A stretch of DNA of 64,000 nucleotides. Source: an uncultured Shewanella sp. (lineage in GTDB: Bacteria > Pseudomonadota > Gammaproteobacteria > Enterobacterales > Shewanellaceae). The position numbers were made by a program, and so were the translations under genes. The notes under the pieces were generated by a model. It saw only the letters and a list, made by a program, of their open reading frames with translations, ran no database searches and was not told the DNA's origin. Position 1 is the stretch's first letter. The number at the start of each line of letters is the position of its first letter. Of the stretch, positions 18,560 through 27,324 are shown one piece after another. The stretch spans positions 62,001-126,000 of the forward strand of contig NZ_CANMIO010000008.1 in the NCBI RefSeq assembly GCF_947497935.1, written 5' to 3'.

Positions 18560-19495
18560 TTATAAGTAACCATTAAACTCCCACAAACCATAATCCACAG
18601 CTCTTCCATTTTTACATTGAAGGTAGTCAGCAACTTTGTACCAGCTTAGGTCGAGATGGAAAAGACTTACTTCCCTGTGATTTTCCAGAACATCAATAAT
18701 TCGTACAGTTGCTTCAACCAGACCCTCACTAACAATGACTTTACTTTCAAAGTCTTTTAAGACCTCTTTAGCCTTTCCGACTGCTTCAGTTACCAAAGTC
18801 CGATTTAGAGTATGGAAGGTTCCCAATGCATAAACGTATCCGTCTAATATCTTATGCAGGTCAGGTTTAAAATCTTCATGCTTTAGAACTTTATCTAAAG
18901 CTCTTTTATCGGATTTAAGTTGAACGAGAGGAGCAACTTTATTCATGTCAATTGGAATGGAGAAACTTGAAACAGCCTTATCCTTCAGATTCGCTCTAGA
19001 GATACCCGATCTAAAGTTTTCTACAGGCAACAAGTGATGTTGAACAACATTTCTAAGAACACCTCCAAAGGTGTAATACAAATTATTTTCATAGGCTACT
19101 TTTCTTTGCCTTACAACCTCTGCATGTCTTTGTTTATCTTCCGTCAGGTTAAGAACAAAGGACTTAGTTTGATTTTCGTAGCAATGCTTATCGAGATAGA
19201 ACTTACTTAAGTTGAATAAATTAAAGGCTATTCGGTTTAAGTTACTGCGCAATTCATGCATTTCTTCATAGCCACGGTGACCACCACTTCTCAGTATTCT
19301 TATATTTGACTCCTTCATTTTGCCTTTGAAAGACGTGAATTCCTCCATGATCTGGTCATACGTTATTTCCATATCGAGCATGTCTACGAGTGTCTTGCGC
19401 GCGCAGGTCACTTCATCAAAGATATCCTCATCTAAAGGAACCCTTATCTCTTCAAATATCCCATTATTAATACAACCAATTACAGCCATTTTCAT
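18560..19495 (-). CDS. Uncharacterised 311-residue protein with an RNxxxH (HEPN-like) motif, flanked by long direct repeats
   Basis: I do not recognise the family. A strong GGAGGAG site (19507-19513) precedes the ATG at 19495, which supports a real gene. The protein is predominantly helical, without signal peptide or membrane segment. Residues 147-158 read LRNVVQHHLLPV: Arg148 and His153 fit the Rx4-6H signature of HEPN ribonucleases and toxins, with Asn after the Arg as often seen. The N-terminal ~60 residues include an acidic stretch; there is no nucleotide-binding loop, helicase or recombinase motif. It is the only gene between two 337-346 bp direct repeats and has no obvious partner gene. 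A defence, toxin or stress role is inference only. The bare motif could be chance in a helical protein. Confidence 0.75.
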   Translation of the reverse strand: MKMAVIGCINNGIFEEIRVPLDEDIFDEVTCARKTLVDMLDMEITYDQIMEEFTSFKGKMKESNIRILRSGGHRGYEEMHELRSNLNRIAFNLFNLSKFYLDKHCYENQTKSFVLNLTEDKQRHAEVVRQRKVAYENNLYYTFGGVLRNVVQHHLLPVENFRSGISRANLKDKAVSSFSIPIDMNKVAPLVQLKSDKRALDKVLKHEDFKPDLHKILDGYVYALGTFHTLNRTLVTEAVGKAKEVLKDFESKVIVSEGLVEATVRIIDVLENHREVSLFHLDLSWYKVADYLQCKNGRAVDYGLWEFNGYL

Positions 19496-19581
19496 TGCTC
19501 AATACTCTCCTCCATTATATCTCAGAGACTATATACAGGATTAGGCAATTGAAACAGTTAGTAAGCAATTAAGTTACTCTT

Positions 19582-19612
19582 AAAATATCACAAAATTGTC
19601 AGAGGTCTTTTA
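19582..19612 (+). repeat. Outer block of the island direct repeat, right copy
   Basis: Counterpart of 17673-17704, beginning AAAATATCACAAAATTGTC. It lies immediately upstream (in plus coordinates) of the right repeat copy and downstream of the start of the unrecognised gene. Confidence 0.8.
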
Positions 19613-19728
19613 AACACCCTCCACTATGGTTCCTATCGCTAAGGCTTAGAATTCAATACCACGAGGCTCGGCCAACCAGCGTTAGATGACTGCATCATTA
19701 ATGATTAAATAGGGCACGGGCTGTTTCA

Positions 19729-20065
19729 GCCCAATGAGGAGCAGCTTGATATTGAACGAGCAAGGATCTGCAGCAGGGATTAAGCCCTCAGGGATGAGTT
19801 CACGGCGTCTTGCGGAGTCAATATCCTGCGGCTCGAACATTCAGAGCCAAATTAAGAATCTAATTTAGATACAGGTTCAGGACAAGCTAATGCGATTGTT
19901 CAGGTGAGGTGGTACACACGAATTGTACAACTAGGGCTACTTATTGAAAAACACGATATAAAACTGAAAAGGTCAGTCAAACTAAAATTAAAAACAGAAT
20001 GAAAACAAAGAGATATATTTTAGGTGTTACAAAAAGGGGAGTTTTGGAGGCTCCCCTAGAGCCGC
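19729..20065 (+). repeat. Core of the long direct repeat, right copy (337 bp)
   Basis: Same orientation as 17960-18305 at a period of 1769 bp and about 98 percent identical by eye. Lacks the 8-bp segment of the left copy. High identity of a non-coding sequence suggests a recent duplication or gene conversion between copies. Confidence 0.9.
20031..20057 (-). terminator. Terminator-like hairpin inside right repeat copy
   Basis: Identical to the hairpin at 18271-18297: AGGGGAG/CTCCCCT stem with a T-run on the minus strand. It would stop leftward transcripts coming from the comEA side before they reach the unrecognised gene. Confidence 0.6.
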
Positions 20066-20072
20066 ACTCCGG

Positions 20073-20105
20073 CACATGAGTCACTTGCTGCGGTTGCTCC
20101 CTTCC
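20073..20105 (+). repeat. Distal block of the island direct repeat, right copy
   Basis: Counterpart of 18323-18355 with one substitution. Homology between the two copies ends just after this block. Confidence 0.8.
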
Positions 20106-20277
20106 AGGCCTGGCCGAGTTCACAAGTTATCATTGCGGAGGGACCCTAGGGTCACCATAGATTTCTTAAGGAGTGTTACTCCAAAGAACGGCTGCATTAT
20201 CTATCATGCATCCCCAGCAATCAAGTGATTATCACCTAAGTTTAGTAAGATATGGTTCAATCGATGATTCTATAAAC

Positions 20278-20302
20278 AAAAGCCCTTAAAAAAGGGCTTT
20301 TT
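20278..20302. terminator. Bidirectional terminator downstream of the ComEA-like gene
   Basis: Stem AAAGCCC/GGGCTTT with an A-rich loop and T-runs on both sides, 22 bp past the stop of the leftward ComEA-like gene. Confidence 0.8.
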
Positions 20303-20323
20303 CTGTGTGAGTTAGCTAAAAAT

Positions 20324-20638
20324 TTACAAACTCAATTGGTTTCTGTTTTTCTCAATCAACTTTTCACCAATCCCTTTGACCTCAGTTAGCTGTTCGACAG
20401 AACTGAAATTACCATGGGTTTTACGATACTCCACGATTGCGGTAGCCTTAGCCTGTCCAATGCCGTTAAGCATGGAGAGTTCTTCAGCGGTTGCACTATT
20501 GATCTTAATCAGCTTAGATTGAGTGGCTTGAGACTGACTGGTTGGCTGAGAGGATGGTTTCTCAGCGGTTGTAGCCTCTGCAACAGGGAATATTAATAAA
20601 CTAGAAAGGCATAAAACAGACAAAAACACTTTATACAT
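20324..20638 (-). CDS. ComEA-like helix-hairpin-helix DNA-binding protein
   Basis: 104 residues. Signal peptide (VFLSVLCLSSLLIFPVAEA), a Ser/Thr/Gln-rich linker, then two HhH motifs from about residue 44: INSATAEELSMLNGIGQAKA and FSSVEQLTEVKGIGEKLIE. This is the short ComEA form of gammaproteobacteria, a periplasmic DNA-binding protein that ratchets incoming DNA during natural transformation in Vibrio and Haemophilus; in Shewanella its use is less clear. A GGAGA-type site precedes the ATG. It stands alone with its own terminator. Confidence 0.9.
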   Translation of the reverse strand: MYKVFLSVLCLSSLLIFPVAEATTAEKPSSQPTSQSQATQSKLIKINSATAEELSMLNGIGQAKATAIVEYRKTHGNFSSVEQLTEVKGIGEKLIEKNRNQLSL

Positions 20639-21025
20639 AAAAATCTCCTTTTATTTATCCTTAAATGTATGGCCGCAATCCTTTTTCCTTGGCCACGGTT
20701 CTAATGTAGATCATCAGCTCGCTTTTCGCCAATAACCGACAACCATCACACCCACAAATCAACTAAAGAGATCGCGATCACATTAAAGATATATTCATTA
20801 ACTTTCAGCAGCTTGTTGCACTAAGGACATTAATCGCTTTTTGACCTAAAAAATTCGGAATATCAAAACAAAGAACAGCCGAGCAACTCGCAATAATTGA
20901 ATATTTGAGACGCTAAACACCAAAGTGCAGTGTCAAAACTGAAAGTTTTTAACCATGAATCATATTTTGTAGTTGCGCAATCCTGAACTAGAGTGAGCCA
21001 ACTTAAAATAATAAGAGACATGCCA
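20639..21025. other. 387-bp divergent region between comEA-like gene and DASS transporter
   Basis: Contains the divergent promoters. The only recognisable element is a partial CRP-like site at 20767-20782. Weak open frames here have no coding character. Confidence 0.5.
20767..20782. promoter_or_regulatory. Partial CRP-like site
   Basis: Matches TGTGA-N6-TCACA at 8 of 10 arm positions (right half TCACA perfect, left half AGAGA), with an inner GATCGCGATC palindrome. It lies ~245 bp upstream of the DASS transporter, far for an activating site, so this is a weak call. Confidence 0.3.
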
Positions 21026-22420
21026 ATGTCATTTGAATCAACCAAAGTACCTGACAATACCGAGGGTAAAATGTCAAAACAGCAGAAGAATTTGATCATT
21101 CTAGCTGCTGATATCCTATTGTTATTTTTGATGTATAACTTTCTTCCCTTCGACCAAGGCATCAACACAGGTTTAGCGATGCTCGTTTTCGCGGCAATAT
21201 TATGGCTAACTGAAGCGATTCATATCAGTGTCACCGCCATTTTAATCCCTATCTTAGCGGTTCTATTTGGCGTGTTCGAAACCCAAGCGGCCATGAGCAA
21301 TTTTGCTAACCCTATTATTTACCTGTTTTTTGGTGGGTTTGTGCTCGCAGCTGCGCTAAACCATCAAGGCATTGATAAGTTAATTGCGCAAAAAGTGCTA
21401 GGAGCCTCGAAAGGCCGTTTGTCTGTTGCCTGTGTGATGTTATTCGGGATCACGGCGGGTCTTTCTATGTGGATCAGCAACACGGCAACAACCGCTATGA
21501 TGCTGCCACTCGCACTTGGGATCTTGCATCAAATCGATATCGAAAAGCATAAGAGTACCTACCTGTTCTTGCTATTGGGTATCGCTTACTCGGCAAACAT
21601 TGGTGGTATTGGTACCTTGGTGGGCAGCCCACCTAATGCGATTGCCGCGGCTCAAGTGGGTATTTCATTTGCCGATTGGTTGGAGTTCGGCCTGATCACC
21701 GTCGCCATCATGCTGCCTATGATGCTTATTGCACTCTATCTGTACTTTAAGCCTGATCTCTCTATGATCTGCGAAGTCAAAACTGAGAAGCAATCGCTCA
21801 CTTTCCAAGGCAAGCTCACACTACTTATCTTTATCACAACTGTATGTTGCTGGATCTTCAGTAAACCTATTGCTCAAGCCTTAGGCGGGATCGCTAAATT
21901 CGATACCATTGTGGCACTCGGCGCAGTCGTATTATTAGCGGGTCTTGGCTTAGTAAAGTGGAAAAAAATTGAAACCACAACGGATTGGGGCGTGCTCATT
22001 CTGTTCGGTGGTGGTTTAACGTTAAGTGCCGTGCTAAAAGCGACTGGCACGAGCGTTTTCTTGGCGCACTGGATAACAGACATTTTCGGTAATACCCATA
22101 TGGCACTATTCACCTTTGCAGTGATTGCTTTCGTCGTCATGTTGACAGAGTTTGCCAGTAACACCGCCAGTGCTGCATTGTTGGTCCCAGTGTTTGCAGC
22201 CATAGCCGAAGCATTGGGCCTCTCTCCTGTGATGCTCTCGGTATTGATTGGTATCGCCGCCTCTTGCGCCTTTATGCTGCCTGTTGCGACGCCGCCGAAC
22301 GCCATCGTGTATGGCTCTGGCTATATTAAGCAATCTGAGATGATGAAGGCGGGTGTGATCATCAACTTTATCAGTATGGTCGCGCTCTATATCATCGCTC
22401 ATACTTTCTGGGAAATCTAA
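21026..22420 (+). CDS. DASS (SLC13-like) sodium:anion symporter
   Basis: 464 residues from the ATG at 21026, chosen because AAGAG lies 8 bp upstream; earlier in-frame starts at 20993 (GTG) and 21020 exist. About 11-12 hydrophobic helices. Family landmarks are the two SNT-type signatures, ISNTATTAMMLPLALGIL near residue 150 and LTEFASNTASAALLVPV near residue 370, and ATPPNAIVYGSGYI near the C-terminus. These form the sodium and carboxylate/sulfate site. Substrate (dicarboxylate or sulfate) is uncertain. The gene converges on methionine gamma-lyase across a terminator. Confidence 0.9.
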   Translation: MSFESTKVPDNTEGKMSKQQKNLIILAADILLLFLMYNFLPFDQGINTGLAMLVFAAILWLTEAIHISVTAILIPILAVLFGVFETQAAMSNFANPIIYLFFGGFVLAAALNHQGIDKLIAQKVLGASKGRLSVACVMLFGITAGLSMWISNTATTAMMLPLALGILHQIDIEKHKSTYLFLLLGIAYSANIGGIGTLVGSPPNAIAAAQVGISFADWLEFGLITVAIMLPMMLIALYLYFKPDLSMICEVKTEKQSLTFQGKLTLLIFITTVCCWIFSKPIAQALGGIAKFDTIVALGAVVLLAGLGLVKWKKIETTTDWGVLILFGGGLTLSAVLKATGTSVFLAHWITDIFGNTHMALFTFAVIAFVVMLTEFASNTASAALLVPVFAAIAEALGLSPVMLSVLIGIAASCAFMLPVATPPNAIVYGSGYIKQSEMMKAGVIINFISMVALYIIAHTFWEI

Positions 22421-22438
22421 ACCCTAGCTTCAAACTAT

Positions 22439-22472
22439 TAGCCCTGCCTTTCTTTGTCAGGGCTAATTTTTT
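22439..22472 (+). terminator. Rho-independent terminator of the DASS transporter gene
   Basis: 8-bp stem TAGCCCTG/CAGGGCTA with an 11-base loop, followed by a run of T, ~20 bp after the stop. Confidence 0.85.
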
Positions 22473-22509
22473 GCTTCACTACTTGCGTACTAAGTGTTCA
22501 CTATCTCCG

Positions 22510-23691
22510 CTACTCCACATTCACTAAAGCGTCATCCAGAGCCTGAATAATATCTTCGACAGACTCTAGGCCAACGGAGATCCTCAGTAAGTTGTCTTTA
22601 ATTCCCGCCTTAATGCGCTCCTCTTCGCTGTAGGGAGAATGTGTCATTGATGCAGGGTGCTGAATTAACGACTCGGCATCACCAAGGCTGACAGCGATAG
22701 AAAACAGTGATAACCGATTGATGAAGGCAATTGATTGCTCTAGGCTTGCCTCTAACTCGAACGCAATGACGCCTCCAGCCCGGCGCATCTGGGTGCCTAT
22801 CAACGCATGTCCTGGATGACTTTCAAGGCCGGGATAGTAAACATTAGAAACTTTGCAATGACCTTCTAGATAATTTGCCACTTTCTCAGCATTATCGCAG
22901 TGCCGGGTTACCCGTACGTCTAAGGTTTTCAGTCCACGCAAAATCAACCAAGCATCGTGGGGAGAGATCACCGCACCAACATCTTTAAGCACTTCAAACT
23001 TAATCACTTCCATCTGCTCATTGCTGGCACAGATAAGCCCAGCAATCACATCGCCATGGCCATTGAGATACTTTGTTGCACTGTGAATTACAATATCGAT
23101 CCCATGTTTAATAGGTTGTTGCAATAGTGGCGTCATAAAGGTGTTATCCACCACACTCACTAACTTATGTCGCTTGGCGACGCTGGCGATCACATCGAGA
23201 TTAAACACATCGAGGTGAGGATTGACTGGTGTCTCGCAAAATATCACTTTGGTATTGGGCTTTATTGCAGCTTCAATCGCGGCCTCATCAGTAAAATTAA
23301 CTAACGTCACCTCGATACCAAACTTAACGAGTTGCGAGGTCATAAGGGAAAAAGTGCAGCCATAAACAGCGTGTGATGCGACTAAGTGGTCGCCATGGCT
23401 TAAGTTTGCCAACAGAGCCGCCGAAACTGCCGCCATCCCCGATGCCGTAGCCGCAGCAGCATCGCTGCCCTCGAGTGCGGCAATTTTACGCTCAAGTTCT
23501 GCCGTGGTCGGGTTGCCTAATCGGGTATAGATATAGCCTTGCTCATCACCCGTAAATCTAGCTCCTCCCTGCTCTGCGGTATCAAACACAAAGGTCGCAC
23601 TCTGGCACAGAGGCGTCACCAGTGCGCCGGACTCATTATTCTCACGCCCGGCGTGGATCACTTTTGTGGCAAGTTGCCATCTATCTTGCAT
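22510..23691 (-). CDS. megL: Methionine gamma-lyase
   Basis: 393 residues from the ATG at 23691, which has a GGGAGAG site; the frame extends to a TTG at 23715. PLP-dependent Cys/Met metabolism family: YIYTRLGNPTTAELERKIA, VVDNTFMTPLLQQP, and the Schiff-base lysine in HSATKYLNGHGDV near residue 205. The segment VYGCTFSLM carries the Cys typical of methionine gamma-lyase, where cystathionine lyases and synthases have Gly. It converts methionine to methanethiol, 2-oxobutyrate and ammonia. Apparently monocistronic; no regulator nearby. Confidence 0.93.
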   Translation of the reverse strand: MQDRWQLATKVIHAGRENNESGALVTPLCQSATFVFDTAEQGGARFTGDEQGYIYTRLGNPTTAELERKIAALEGSDAAAATASGMAAVSAALLANLSHGDHLVASHAVYGCTFSLMTSQLVKFGIEVTLVNFTDEAAIEAAIKPNTKVIFCETPVNPHLDVFNLDVIASVAKRHKLVSVVDNTFMTPLLQQPIKHGIDIVIHSATKYLNGHGDVIAGLICASNEQMEVIKFEVLKDVGAVISPHDAWLILRGLKTLDVRVTRHCDNAEKVANYLEGHCKVSNVYYPGLESHPGHALIGTQMRRAGGVIAFELEASLEQSIAFINRLSLFSIAVSLGDAESLIQHPASMTHSPYSEEERIKAGIKDNLLRISVGLESVEDIIQALDDALVNVE

Positions 23692-23970
23692 AATGCTCTC
23701 CCAACTTGGTAACAACTGACCTTGTAATAGTTGTTAATGTCAGTGGTGGTTCTGCGATTCTCGGCCGTATTAATCAAGCACTTCAACAATTGAAATAACC
23801 TAGGCTGGCTTTTAGTTAAGCTGTCAAGATGACCTAGTTAGGTCAAAGTTTAAACTCTTGGGAGATAATTGAAGATAAGCGACTTGTAAACTGGTTGTTA
23901 CAAGCCACTTAAAATAAAGCAAGGGGGAAGGATACAAACTCTCGTTAAAGGGGGATAACAACAAGGATAA

Positions 23971-25068
23971 TTATTTTGAACTAGGCGATTTTTCTGCCTT
24001 AACCGTCTTCGACAAAACGCTTGCTGATAGCTCCTTTAGGCTAAGGAGTAACTCTTTATGGATCCCGGACAGCTTAGGTTTTGATTGCTGGTTAAACTCA
24101 AGCGGGCGACAAAGTGCCATCGCTTGATAACCTAGCCTTGCAGTTAACAGTCCACCACCTAGACCTTGACCCAGCCTCGCCGATAACTTACCAGACATCT
24201 CGACCGACAGTAACTGGGTGCCTAAGTCGGTGATAATCTCACTGGAACCTGCATAGATAATATTGCCAATAATACTACGAATAAGCTTTATTCTGCTCCA
24301 GTAACCCAACTCTATGCCATAGCAATCGGCAATTTTATTGATCATGCTCTGGTTACGCCAAAGAATGATCGCCATATCCAATACTGCAAGAGGACTCGCG
24401 GCCAATAGCAATGCTGACTCTTGGGCAAAACGGCGCACGATTTTCTTCGCAACTAGGTCTCTTTCCGTTAACACTATAGAGTCGAACAGCATCAATTTCT
24501 CGGCATCGTTATGCTCTGAGGTGTTATTTAGTTGGAACTTGGTCAATGCAGCTGTCTTTGGCAATTTAGCGACAATTTCATCGATAAAGGGATCAGCCTC
24601 CCCCATCTGCATACTGTGCACTAGACGCTTACCCACTATTTGGGTGTCTTCGATGTTTTTTAGTGCCTTGAGCTTACGCCATTCAACAAAAGTCACTTTG
24701 CCAGCCCAAAGTAGCACTAATCCGGTCACGGTGGCATAAAGCCCAAATAACCAGCTACTTTGTACAAATGCAGCCTGTAGACTAAGAAATGCTTCTACCG
24801 CGACAACCACAGCAATGCCTGCTAAACACACTCTCGCGAGCCAGTTACGCGGAGTCTTAGCGGGTTTATCTTGCTCTAAATCAACGGATTCAAAACCGGA
24901 GTACCCTTCATCTATAAGGGTTTCAAGTTCAGGATCGACCATCATTTCTGTTTCAATAAATTCGATTTTTGACTCGAAACTAACGCTATGAGCAAGTTTA
25001 GATTCGGGCTCTTTGACGTCGCCGTCAAATCGCTGTTGCTTTCTTATGGAATTATCACCTTGTGACAT
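23971..25068 (-). CDS. ycjF: YcjF family inner-membrane protein (TIGR01620)
   Basis: About 365 residues from the ATG at 25068; a GTG two codons upstream is possible. Hydrophilic, acidic N-terminus of ~95 residues, then two adjacent membrane segments (VCLAGIAVVVAVEAFLSLQ and LYATVTGLVLLWAGKV), then a cytoplasmic domain with hydrophobic stretches (LAASPLAVLDMAIILW; SIIGNIIYAGSSEIITDLG). It follows ycjX by 20 bp as in E. coli, where both are linked to the phage-shock response. Molecular function unknown. Confidence 0.9.
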   Translation of the reverse strand: MSQGDNSIRKQQRFDGDVKEPESKLAHSVSFESKIEFIETEMMVDPELETLIDEGYSGFESVDLEQDKPAKTPRNWLARVCLAGIAVVVAVEAFLSLQAAFVQSSWLFGLYATVTGLVLLWAGKVTFVEWRKLKALKNIEDTQIVGKRLVHSMQMGEADPFIDEIVAKLPKTAALTKFQLNNTSEHNDAEKLMLFDSIVLTERDLVAKKIVRRFAQESALLLAASPLAVLDMAIILWRNQSMINKIADCYGIELGYWSRIKLIRSIIGNIIYAGSSEIITDLGTQLLSVEMSGKLSARLGQGLGGGLLTARLGYQAMALCRPLEFNQQSKPKLSGIHKELLLSLKELSASVLSKTVKAEKSPSSK

Positions 25069-25088
25069 AATCACTCACTTACTAAAAA

Positions 25089-26534
25089 TCACTTTAACTT
25101 ATCGCCCAGCAGATACTGCAACACATGATCTAATCGAATATGTTCAAAATCGGCATTACTACGCTGGGTATTTTGATTGGTTGCCGGGGCAAAGTTAACA
25201 AACTCAAACCCCTGTTTATCCCAAAAATCGGCAGCGGGCAGAGACTTAGGCACCTCACCTGGAAACAAAGTCACTGACTGACGTTGACCAAGTTCTGTCC
25301 CGCGAACCACCTCAATCTCTTTGCCGTCTTGCTTCACCATGCCATGGCTGGTCGATTTAATAGCACTGATAGCCATCGTCTCGACTTCGCAGCCTTCAAA
25401 TTTAGCGTACTGCTGGCTTTGATGCACAAGCTGAGTCAACAGTGACAGTACATTGCCCTGCTGATCACGTGTCACATGATCCACCTTACTCGCGGCAAAC
25501 AGCAATTTATCAATTTTGGGTGCAAATAGTCGTTTCAACAAACTCGACTGCCCGAAATGAAAACTCTCCATCACAGCGTGGATAGCCGACTTCATATCAT
25601 CAAATTGGGCTCGACCACGATTTAACGGAGTGAAGCAGTCGACCAATACCAGTTGTCTATCAAACTTTGCAAAATAGTCCTGATAAAAGGGTTTAACCAC
25701 CCTTGTCACGTACTCTTTATAGCGCTGCTTTAATGTGTGGTAAAAACTATTGGCTACTGATTGCTCCAGAGACTGAAACGCTTCTTCGTCTAAATTGAGC
25801 AATGGAAATAAAGCCAGTACTGGCGTGCCATCTAACTCTCCAGGCAACAGCAAACGCCCCGGTTGAGCATAATAGAATCCATGATTATTGACGCAGTCTT
25901 GCAATACTTTCTGGTAAAGGTCGGCGATCTCCTGCAGCTTAAGTTCATCCGCTGGACTGGCAAGGTCCACGGTATTTAGGGCCTTGGAGAATGCGCAAAA
26001 ATGTTCCGAACGTTCAAATACAGCCTTTCGCTGCACTTGGGTATTTGACCACTGCTGGAATGAAAGCTTGAGCATGGGTAGATCCAGTAACCACTCACCT
26101 GGATAATCGACAATATCTAAATACAAGGTTGCGCTATCGGTCAGTTTCGACAACAGGCCTTTGGCTGGGCGATACTTGATAGCAAGTCGTAACTCACTAA
26201 TATTACGTGTGGAAACTGGCCAAGTCTGCGGCTCGCTAGTTAATGACTTAACGGCCGCGTCATAATTAAAACTTGGAATGGTCAAGTCAGGCTGCATATC
26301 GCGTTTAACACCATAGAGCCTGCCATCTCTAGCGACTCGCCATAAAGGCAGCTGCGAGCTTGTTTCTGCAATACCTGAATGTAGCAGTTGATTGACTAAG
26401 CCTGTAATAAAGGCAGTTTTACCCGCTCCAGCTAATCCAGTAACCGCTAATCGTAAATTTCTATCTGTGGTTCTTAGTGCAACGGCTTGAGTATTCTTTC
26501 CGAGCTTTTTGAGTGACTGTTTAAGACTCGCCAT
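25089..26534 (-). CDS. ycjX: YcjX family P-loop NTPase (DUF463)
   Basis: 481 residues. Walker A in VTGLAGAGKTAFITGLVNQ near residue 37, Walker B-like LYLDIVDYPGEWLLDLPML near residue 140, and a later LVLVDCFTPLNRG. Stress-linked GTP-binding protein of unknown target, reported to associate with envelope stress in E. coli. Upstream, at 76 bp, is pspC, so a pspABC-ycjXF transcript is likely. Confidence 0.92.
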   Translation of the reverse strand: MASLKQSLKKLGKNTQAVALRTTDRNLRLAVTGLAGAGKTAFITGLVNQLLHSGIAETSSQLPLWRVARDGRLYGVKRDMQPDLTIPSFNYDAAVKSLTSEPQTWPVSTRNISELRLAIKYRPAKGLLSKLTDSATLYLDIVDYPGEWLLDLPMLKLSFQQWSNTQVQRKAVFERSEHFCAFSKALNTVDLASPADELKLQEIADLYQKVLQDCVNNHGFYYAQPGRLLLPGELDGTPVLALFPLLNLDEEAFQSLEQSVANSFYHTLKQRYKEYVTRVVKPFYQDYFAKFDRQLVLVDCFTPLNRGRAQFDDMKSAIHAVMESFHFGQSSLLKRLFAPKIDKLLFAASKVDHVTRDQQGNVLSLLTQLVHQSQQYAKFEGCEVETMAISAIKSTSHGMVKQDGKEIEVVRGTELGQRQSVTLFPGEVPKSLPAADFWDKQGFEFVNFAPATNQNTQRSNADFEHIRLDHVLQYLLGDKLK

Positions 26535-26610
26535 AAAATGATGTGAAACCCGTCTGAGGAAGTTCTAGGGCAGTATAACCTGCCCCTTGATTGAACTATA
26601 AATTTTAGCG

Positions 26611-27003
26611 CTATAGATTATTAATTTGATCTTTAAGATCGTAGTTATCAGATGTCACATGACGCTCTAAGTTCTGTAATCGAACTTCTAACGACCTAAA
26701 CTGGCTATTCACATCCCTTAATGCCATTTTAGCAGGTTCACCTGACTGCCAAATCTTCTTCTTTAGTCCAATTTCTTTATTTAAAATTTCGTTTTTACCT
26801 GTGCCTGGTTTGATATCCAATATCATCCACAGCAACACATAGATAATCAGTACAATCCCAGAGCCACCCAATAAGAAAATTGAAGCGGCTAACACTCTGA
26901 CTAACCAAGGTTCGAAATTAAAGTAATCTGCTATGCCTGCGCAAACACCCGCAATTTTACCTGACTGAGGAATTCGATATAACGTTCTATTGCCTTCGTT
27001 CAT
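26611..27003 (-). CDS. pspC: Phage shock protein C
   Basis: 130 residues. PspC domain at the N-terminus: LYRIPQSGKIAGVCAGIADY, then a membrane helix (VLAASIFLLGGSGIVLIIY) and a C-terminal coiled coil (FRSLEVRLQNLERHV). PspC with PspB senses inner-membrane stress and releases PspF inhibition by binding PspA. It lies 65 bp after pspB in the psp operon. Confidence 0.95.
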   Translation of the reverse strand: MNEGNRTLYRIPQSGKIAGVCAGIADYFNFEPWLVRVLAASIFLLGGSGIVLIIYVLLWMILDIKPGTGKNEILNKEIGLKKKIWQSGEPAKMALRDVNSQFRSLEVRLQNLERHVTSDNYDLKDQINNL

Positions 27004-27068
27004 CTCTACTTCCTCCTTGTTATTTAATTAAATGGTGACACGTATCTACAGTATTAAGTCGATGTAGT

Positions 27069-27302
27069 TTAATCATTGCGACTTCTCCACTGCGGTGCCT
27101 CACTGTCTAAGATAGCTTCTAAGGTCTCGATGCGATGCGACATCTTGTCAGCTTTAGCAATCAACTCATTTAACTGGCTAAACTCTTCTTCAGTAAGTCC
27201 CTGGCTAACCTGTTTCTTACTGCGGTAATGAAGAATTAGCCATATTGGAGCCACAAATATTAAAAATATAATAATTGGGGCCATCAAAATATCCATGTTC
27301 AT
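27069..27302 (-). CDS. pspB: Phage shock protein B
   Basis: 77 residues, the usual size. N-terminal membrane helix (ILMAPIIIFLIFVAPIWLIL), then a leucine-zipper-like cytoplasmic helix (LNELIAKADKMSHRIETLEA). Partner of PspC in stress sensing. Located 22 bp after pspA. Confidence 0.94.
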   Translation of the reverse strand: MNMDILMAPIIIFLIFVAPIWLILHYRSKKQVSQGLTEEEFSQLNELIAKADKMSHRIETLEAILDSEAPQWRSRND

Positions 27303-27324
27303 AACTCACCTCTGATCTTATCTA

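Larger units (their letters stand above)
19496..20323. other. 828-bp non-coding right part of the repeat island
   Basis: Holds the second copy of the long repeat and, between it and the ComEA-like gene, a perfect 12-bp palindrome GACCCTAGGGTC at 20142-20153, a small hairpin GGAGT/ACTCC at 20170-20182, and the comEA terminator. No supportable gene. The promoter of the 18560-19495 gene must lie within the first part; I cannot define a convincing -35/-10 pair. Confidence 0.65.

Noticed and set aside
19500..19530. TATAAT just upstream of the unrecognised gene as its -10 element
   Set aside because: It abuts the GGAGGAG ribosome site, so the transcript would begin at or inside the Shine-Dalgarno; no fitting -35.
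17633..20323. Retron, CRISPR or toxin-antitoxin pair in the repeat island
   Set aside because: No reverse transcriptase, no short regularly spaced repeats and no second small gene. Only two long repeats and one orphan gene are present.
21874..22305. 143-codon frame opposite the DASS transporter
   Set aside because: Antisense shadow; its composition mirrors the transporter codons and it has no start signals.
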